Part shown: positions 14,736 through 17,367 of the stretch, piece after piece
How the letters are laid out: each line of letters starts with the position of its first letter
Position numbering within the stretch: the stretch's first letter is position 1
Source: Pseudomonadota bacterium
GTDB taxonomy: Bacteria > Pseudomonadota > Alphaproteobacteria > Rhizobiales > Beijerinckiaceae
Length of the DNA stretch: 17,367 nucleotides
Assembly: GCA_023423995.1 (NCBI GenBank)
Contig: JAFAEL010000136.1
Location: 1 to 17,367 of the forward strand
Reading direction: 5' to 3'
The notes under the pieces: model-generated
The model's database searches: none
What the model saw: the letters and a program-made list of their open reading frames with translations, nothing else
What the model was told of the DNA's origin: nothing
Translations under genes and position numbers: made by a program

Positions 14736-15472
14736 TCACGCAGTTCGTCGGCCCAGAGCTTGTCCAGCGGGGGGAAGCGAACGGCCGGGTGGTCCGCCAG
14801 GGCTTCCACGAGCGCCTGTGTTGCGGCCCAGAGCGGCTCGTCGAACATCAGGTGGTGCGTCAGAAGTCCGATCGGCTCTGGTTCGGCCGAGGCAAGCGCC
14901 GTCTCCAGGCTATCCAGGAGCCGTTCAAGGGGGAGGGCGCTCCGCGACCCCCGCCAATCGACCGGGTCGAGGTGGGTGTTGAGAATGGTCACCCCGCGGA
15001 AAGCTCGCCGGGGTCCGTAGGTGGACAGGCCGCGATAGCCGAGGGCAGGTAGCCCCTCCGCCAGCCCGGGCGCGATCCGGTTCCAGGGCGGCACGAGAAC
15101 CGGCAGAAGCAGCTCTCCGGCTTTCGCCCGAGCCATCGCAAGACCGGCAGATGCCTCCTCACGGAGCACGTCTTCCGGTCGATCTGCCCCGAACTCCGCC
15201 GATTTCCGGCCAGGGGCTGCGTGGTCCCGATGGGCGAGTCCGTGGACGAGGATTCGCGCGCCCGGCTCTTGGCGGAGACGCGCCGGAAGAGTTGGCTGAA
15301 GCCCGGCCGGGATCGCGGCGATTGCGATCGGAACGCCGAACTGGTGGCCGAGCGCCAGCAGCCGGTCGAGCGCCGGCGTTGCCGTGACGGCGTCATCGTC
15401 GCGCCACCAGAAAGGGATCTCGGCGCCCCTTTCCGCTGCGCGGTCGAGGATGGCGCGAAGCCGCGGGATCAT
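14732..15472 (-). CDS. Polysaccharide deacetylase family protein (NodB-like)
   Basis: This is a predicted metal-dependent carbohydrate N- or O-deacetylase of the CE4/NodB fold, 246 residues. Motif 1 is FWWRDDDA with Asp25-Asp27. Motif 2 is HGLAHRDH, in which His77 and His81 are the likely metal ligands. PPWNR at 128-132 stands for the motif 3 region, and LLTHHLMFD with His206/His207 for the C-terminal catalytic histidine. There is no signal peptide or membrane helix, so it should act in the cytosol, unlike chitin or peptidoglycan deacetylases that are exported. This fits an enzyme acting on a sugar nucleotide or on a lipid-linked intermediate at the inner face of the membrane. Its ATG overlaps the stop of the upstream glycosyltransferase gene as ATGA, which ties it to that pathway. 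The exact substrate is unknown. Confidence 0.88.
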   Translation of the reverse strand: MIPRLRAILDRAAERGAEIPFWWRDDDAVTATPALDRLLALGHQFGVPIAIAAIPAGLQPTLPARLRQEPGARILVHGLAHRDHAAPGRKSAEFGADRPEDVLREEASAGLAMARAKAGELLLPVLVPPWNRIAPGLAEGLPALGYRGLSTYGPRRAFRGVTILNTHLDPVDWRGSRSALPLERLLDSLETALASAEPEPIGLLTHHLMFDEPLWAATQALVEALADHPAVRFPPLDKLWADELRD

Positions 15473-16620
15473 CCGGCCGGGCTCTCGCCCTGCGCCAGCC
15501 GCGCCAGGATCTCGGCCGTCCGCCCGGCGCCGTCTCGCGCGATGCCGATGTCGTCGGGACGGGGCCTGGTGAGCGCGGCGCGGACCGCCCGGGCGAGGCT
15601 GTCCCCGTTCAGCTCCGACTCGGGAAGGATGAGGGCGGCCCCCTTTGCGGCCAGCATCTCCGCCCGGAGCCGCTGTTCGGTTTCGTTGCCCTGCTCGAAC
15701 GGCACGAGCACGGCCCTGGGCCGGGTCGCGAGGAGATCGAGGACGGTGTTGTAGCCGGCCTGCCCGACGAACAGGGCGCTCGCCGCCATGAGCTCGCGAA
15801 AGTCGGGGCGGGCCGGCTCGAGCCGGACATTGTCCGGCCGGCCGCGACCGAGAGCGGCGTTGTCGGCTTCGGAGATCCCGCGCCCCAGGAGGATGCGCCA
15901 GGGCCGGTCCGGCATCAGCCGGGCGGCGGCAAGCGCCGCCCGATAAAGCGGGAGCCCGGCCGCGCTCGACCCTCCGGAAACGAGGATCTCGTCCGTGGCG
16001 GGAAGCGAAGCGGTGTGTCGCGGTTCGGTATCGACGTAGCCCGTGTAGACGATCGGCGCACCGATCCCGTCCCGCGCCGGCCAGGACGCTTCCAGGGGTG
16101 CGAGCGCAGGGTCGCCGTGAACCAGCACGGCGTCATAGAGCCGGGCCAGCAGGTCGTGCGTCCGCGCGAGCTTCTCCGGCCCGGATGGCGCAGCCAGGAT
16201 GTCCCGGACGGAGGAGACGACGAGCGGCCGCGGGCGGAGCGCATGCGCGGCTTCGAGAAGAGCCATGAACTCGGAGGCGAGCACCCGCCGCCCGAACGGG
16301 AAGAGCTCGGTGACGAGGATGTCGGGCGCGCTCTCGCGGAGGGTCGCGAGCAGGAGGTCGCGGCGCCCGGAGAGGTAATCGGCGCCGATCTCGCGGCCGC
16401 CCGGGTCCCGGAGCCTCGTGAACTCGCCGACCCGCGCCTGCACGGGTGGAAGCTGGACCAGACGGAAGCCGGCTTCGCTCAGGATTGCGGTCGGCCGCCC
16501 GCCCGAGACGAGCGTCACCTCGTGGCCGGCAGCGGCCAGCGCCCGGCCGATCGCCGCCGCGCGGGTCAGGTGGCCGGCCCCAAGAAGATGAGTGACCGCG
16601 ATCAGAACCCGCAGGCTCAT
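15469..16620 (-). CDS. Glycosyltransferase, GT-B fold, MurG/GT28-like
   Basis: This is a 383-residue sugar transferase of the two-domain GT-B type. The N-terminal domain begins LRVLIAVTHLLGAGHLTRAAAIGRALAAAGHEVTLV, with the Gly-rich acceptor-side loop and GH pair seen in MurG and in predicted glycosyltransferases of the COG4671 kind. The C-terminal donor-binding domain has ILVSGGSSAAG after residue 215 and GQAGYNTVLDLLATRPRAVLVPFEQGNETEQ near 290-320, the usual nucleotide-sugar loop with conserved Glu/Gln. No membrane helix is seen, so it is cytosolic or peripheral. It sits between a GT4 enzyme and a deacetylase with 4-base overlaps on both sides, so the three probably build or trim one glycan. 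It is not murG itself, as no cell-division genes flank it. Donor and acceptor cannot be told. Confidence 0.88.
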   Translation of the reverse strand: MSLRVLIAVTHLLGAGHLTRAAAIGRALAAAGHEVTLVSGGRPTAILSEAGFRLVQLPPVQARVGEFTRLRDPGGREIGADYLSGRRDLLLATLRESAPDILVTELFPFGRRVLASEFMALLEAAHALRPRPLVVSSVRDILAAPSGPEKLARTHDLLARLYDAVLVHGDPALAPLEASWPARDGIGAPIVYTGYVDTEPRHTASLPATDEILVSGGSSAAGLPLYRAALAAARLMPDRPWRILLGRGISEADNAALGRGRPDNVRLEPARPDFRELMAASALFVGQAGYNTVLDLLATRPRAVLVPFEQGNETEQRLRAEMLAAKGAALILPESELNGDSLARAVRAALTRPRPDDIGIARDGAGRTAEILARLAQGESPAG

Positions 16621-17367
16621 GACGCGGCTCTGGTCCCAATAAGAGGCTGAAGGGCGTCGCCGAGGATCCGCGCGGCGCGATCGAGGCTGCGCGCCTCCCG
16701 GACGAAACGCCGGGCCGCCTCTCCCATCGCGGCGCGACGCAAGGGATCGGCCAGGAGGGATGCGACACCCTCGCCAAGAGCCGCCGCATTGCCGGGCTCG
16801 GCCAGGAGGCCAGTGGTGCCGTCGACCACAACGTCGGGGACCCCGCCGAAGCGGCCGGCCACGACCGGGCAGCCATGCGCCTGCGCCTCGAGGAGGACCA
16901 TGCCATAGGCCTCGTTCACGGCCGGCCAGACGAGGAGGTCTGCCTCGGTGTAGGCCACGGCGAGATCCGCTCCCTCGAGCCGACCGCGCAACGCCACGCG
17001 GGCGCCGAATGGAGCGAGGATCCGCTCGACCTCCGGGCGTGCCGGGCCATCTCCGACGACGTCTATGAGCCAGGGGAGGTTCTGGATCCGGGCAAGCGCC
17101 TCGGCGAGCAGGCGAAAGGAGGCGAGCTTGTCGCCATCCCGCATCATGGCGACGGCGAGGAGCCGGGGAGGGCGCTCCTCCCCGGTTCGGCCGGGAGCAA
17201 TGGCGAAGGCGTCCGGATCCATGAAGGGCGGCAGGTTCACTAGGGCCTGCCCGGGCCGGGCGGCGCGCTCCAGGCAGGCCCGGTCATGGCGCGTCATGAC
17301 GAACAGCATGTCGGCGCGGTCGATCGCCCTCTCGGCGGCGGCGTGGCCGGCGGCATGGGTACCATGC
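16617..17367 (-). CDS. Glycosyltransferase family 4, C-terminal part (5' end outside the window)
   Basis: The last 250 codons of a GT4-type enzyme are visible and the frame stays open to the right edge, so the true start lies beyond it; a Met at 17309 is internal. The fragment begins in the N-terminal domain (THAAGHAAAERAIDRADMLFVMT) and holds the whole donor-binding domain. The family's E-x7-E signature is present as EAYGMVLLE, followed by AHGCPVVAGRFGGVPDVVVDGTTGLL, typical of retaining transferases such as those for capsule, lipopolysaccharide and glycolipids. The upstream core phrase LLAVAMMRDGDKLASFRLLAEAL marks the start of the second domain. Its stop overlaps the next gene's start as ATGA, so it is at least the second or first gene of this operon. 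Sugar donor unknown. Confidence 0.92.
   Translation of the reverse strand, partial: HGTHAAGHAAAERAIDRADMLFVMTRHDRACLERAARPGQALVNLPPFMDPDAFAIAPGRTGEERPPRLLAVAMMRDGDKLASFRLLAEALARIQNLPWLIDVVGDGPARPEVERILAPFGARVALRGRLEGADLAVAYTEADLLVWPAVNEAYGMVLLEAQAHGCPVVAGRFGGVPDVVVDGTTGLLAEPGNAAALGEGVASLLADPLRRAAMGEAARRFVREARSLDRAARILGDALQPLIGTRAAS

Noticed and set aside
1..17367. CRISPR arrays, insertion sequences, tRNA or rRNA genes
   Set aside because: No regularly spaced repeats, transposase motifs, terminal inverted repeats or tRNA-like cloverleaf sequence were recognised by eye.

Overview
The window is GC-rich bacterial DNA. Frequent ATGA stop/start overlaps, a PhyR/NepR general stress response pair (a module restricted to Alphaproteobacteria) and EcfG-type GGAAC-N16/17-(N)GTT promoter boxes place it in an alphaproteobacterium. 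The order Hyphomicrobiales, and possibly the Methylobacteriaceae, is my best guess; that finer placement rests on general resemblance, not on a database search.

Layout. (1) Positions 1-3130, minus strand: the first ~1043 codons of a type I polyketide synthase (KS-AT-DH start), cut by the left edge. (2) A 380-bp divergent spacer. (3) 3511-4779, plus: a membrane-anchored protein with an alpha/beta-hydrolase GHSSG elbow, function unknown. (4) 4841-6817: a compact general stress response island with a small DUF1328 membrane protein, the anti-sigma factor gene nepR (minus), the divergent response regulator gene phyR (plus), and a KGG-repeat stress protein (minus, too small to stand out). Each of the four has a candidate EcfG-sigma promoter at a sensible distance. 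The sigma factor gene ecfG itself is not in the window. (5) 7061-8506, plus: an RhlE-like DEAD-box RNA helicase with a long basic disordered tail. (6) 8594-17367, minus: seven genes reading right to left. These are a GT4 glycosyltransferase (5' end cut by the window edge), a MurG/GT28-like glycosyltransferase, a NodB-type polysaccharide deacetylase, then after a 60-bp gap a fused double ABC ATPase, a family 5 solute-binding protein and two DppB/DppC-like permeases. Genes within each part overlap by 1-4 bases, so the block is one or two operons.

How the genes work together. In the established PhyR partner-switch model, phosphorylated PhyR uses its sigma-like domain to bind NepR, which frees EcfG to transcribe genes with GGAAC/GTT promoters. 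The sequence suggests that phyR, nepR, the DUF1328 gene and the KGG gene are all targets, so the island holds both control genes and likely outputs. The sugar genes look like a cytosolic glycoconjugate-building unit. The ABC genes make a complete peptide/nickel/opine-type importer whose substrate cannot be read from the sequence. No tRNA, rRNA, insertion sequence or CRISPR array was recognised.
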